A DNA stretch of 64,000 nt from Bolinopsis microptera (lineage: Eukaryota > Ctenophora > Tentaculata > Lobata > Bolinopsidae): NCBI RefSeq assembly GCF_026151205.1, contig NC_087074.1, positions 12,691,182-12,755,181 on the forward strand, given 5' to 3'. A program made the translations under genes and the position numbers. A model generated the notes under the pieces. That model was not told the origin of the DNA, searched no databases, and was given only the letters and a program-made list of their open reading frames with translations. Shown piece by piece: positions 62,767 to 64,000 of the stretch (its first letter is position 1; every line of letters begins with the position of its first letter).

Positions 62767-64000
62767 TCAGGGGAGTTCTTTAATAATGTTACGGTCATCT
62801 AGAATACCGAACTTCCTGAAAACGTTATCATATTTCCTCAGACAACGTTTAATGCCTTTAATCAGTCTATCACGGCTATATCCTCTATCAATTAGAATTT
62901 TGAATATTTTGTGAAGATGGGAGGTAAAGATATCCAATCTAGTGCAAACATTACCATATCTAAGAACTTGACTTGAAAAAACGTTGTAGCCAACCTCGGT
63001 TGGGATGTTACTGTGAGGAAATGTAAGGGATACAACATGAAAATTAAAATCATCAGTTTTGTTATACACTGATATTTCTAGTCCTTCTGTGGAAATATTA
63101 ATATTTAAATCAAGGTAGTTAATGATTTTATTATTGGAACCAGCTCGCTCCATCTCCAATGAATTAGGATAAATATCTTTAATCAATTGATGAAAGTAAA
63201 GGTAGTTAATAATAGATAAATCGTCAACATATCGTTTATTATTGGATAATATCTTTGCTAATCCCATTTTCTTTTCCTGAAGTAAACGTTTCATATAATT
63301 AAATTCCTTTTTGCCAACAGTGAGATCAGCTATAGGGGAACTTGAATTTCCACCCATAGGAATACCCTTGGTTTGTATGAATACAATCCCACCGAAGACG
63401 ACATAAGTGTTATAAATAATAAATTTAACAGCCTCTTTTAGGTCATCTTGACTAAAGCAGGCATGACAATCATAGGTTTTATTGGAAAAGAAACATGTAT
63501 TACTGTCTCTTTTAGAAATACAAATATATCTATTACGGTCTGAAAATATTAAATCAACAACTTCATTAATCATATTCTCTACTTCAATCAAGTCTAATCT
63601 GGTATAAAGAGTAGTAAAATCATATACTTGTATATTATAAACATCGCTATTTTTGATAGCTTCAAGGAATTCACTTGAGGAATCTATGCTCCAAAACATG
63701 TTTATACCGCTGTTGTTGTAGATTGCCTCGCAGTATTTCTTGAAGTATTTCCTCAAAAGTTTCAGACAACAGTTAACTTGGACGTTAAGTTGTTTCGTAA
63801 CGCAAAAACGGGCACCTGCAATGAACCTCGCCTTGTAAGGGTTCTTATGAAGCTTAGGGTTCCAGAAGATGCGTGCTAGTCGCAAGTTTTTATCTTCAAC
63901 TTGTACATTAAATCTCTCCTTTAGACTCTCAGATATTTTATTGACATAATGAGTCTCGTCTTCGCTACAGGGTTTATATGTATCATTACCTATACATTCT
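62767..64000 (-). CDS. Penelope-like reverse transcriptase, N-terminus outside window
   Basis: The minus-strand frame is open from the right edge to a stop at 62767 (about 411 codons). Motifs run: FWNPKLHKNPYKARFIAG (the PKLHK..P..RFI signature), NIQVYDFTTLYTRLDL (motif A), FIQTKGIPMGGNSSSPIADL (motif B), NKRYVDDLSIINYL (motif C) and NYLDLNINISTEGLEISVYN (motif D/E). PKLHK, DFxTLYT and RYVDD together suggest a Penelope-like reverse transcriptase rather than an LTR or standard LINE enzyme. No GIY-YIG domain follows before the stop, so this may be a variant without the endonuclease. No break is visible. The family call is moderate. Confidence 0.68.
   Translation of the reverse strand, partial: ECIGNDTYKPCSEDETHYVNKISESLKERFNVQVEDKNLRLARIFWNPKLHKNPYKARFIAGARFCVTKQLNVQVNCCLKLLRKYFKKYCEAIYNNSGINMFWSIDSSSEFLEAIKNSDVYNIQVYDFTTLYTRLDLIEVENMINEVVDLIFSDRNRYICISKRDSNTCFFSNKTYDCHACFSQDDLKEAVKFIIYNTYVVFGGIVFIQTKGIPMGGNSSSPIADLTVGKKEFNYMKRLLQEKKMGLAKILSNNKRYVDDLSIINYLYFHQLIKDIYPNSLEMERAGSNNKIINYLDLNINISTEGLEISVYNKTDDFNFHVVSLTFPHSNIPTEVGYNVFSSQVLRYGNVCTRLDIFTSHLHKIFKILIDRGYSRDRLIKGIKRCLRKYDNVFRKFGILDDRNIIKELP

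Overview
This is a window of animal (metazoan) nuclear DNA, AT-rich, with spliced genes (GT-AG introns, standard code) and a very heavy load of transposable elements. Two host genes are recognised with confidence: the chaperonin subunit CCT1/TCP-1 alpha (three exons, + strand, 36219-42827) and a headcase/HECA orthologue (six exons, - strand, 897-5721, running off the left edge). The mixture of Dong/R4-like, CR1-like, Penelope-like, Ty3-like, hAT and TTAA-targeting elements would fit a marine invertebrate, possibly an early-branching animal such as a cnidarian. That placement is a guess.

Layout. 0-6.5 kb: the tail of a Penelope-like element, partly in tandem, lies just downstream of headcase exon 6. 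Headcase intron 5 holds a 24-bp minisatellite and a small intronless gene for a putatively myristoylated protein. 6.5-11.5 kb: a whole-looking Ty3/gypsy-type LTR element with identical 135-bp LTRs and a 5-bp target duplication. 11.6-15.2 kb: a GC-rich hAT-like MITE, a LINE endonuclease relic and a long CCCT run. 15.0-23.5 kb: candidate exons of an unknown gene, a broken unknown ORF, several hAT-like MITEs with 8-bp target duplications, and LINE relics. 23.5-30.8 kb: gene-poor, with LINE tails, tandem repeats and hairpin clusters.

30.8-36 kb: a nearly full-length LINE with a restriction-like endonuclease (R4/Dong type) sits in the TTA tail of a CR1-like LINE. Its 5' end folds on paper like an HDV-type self-cleaving ribozyme. 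This element ends 237 bp upstream of the CCT1 start codon. CCT1 intron 1 contains a 4.0-kb element with TTAA target sites, itself invaded by a hAT-like MITE, a LINE relic and another MITE. 43-49 kb: candidate last exons of a minus-strand gene, then foldback elements. 49.5-55 kb: a five-exon minus-strand gene (403 aa predicted) of unknown function with a LINE fragment in one intron. 57.3-58.6 kb: a hAT element with a transposase relic and a perfect 8-bp target duplication. 59-62 kb: candidate exons, including a minus-strand gene whose short intron is almost wholly a 32-bp minisatellite carrying splice-site-like units. 62.8 kb to the right edge: a Penelope-like reverse transcriptase, open to the edge.

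The genes do not form a functional unit. The window reads as a few independent host genes being expanded and separated by nested mobile DNA. All exon models come from reading splice signals and phase by eye and have no transcript support.
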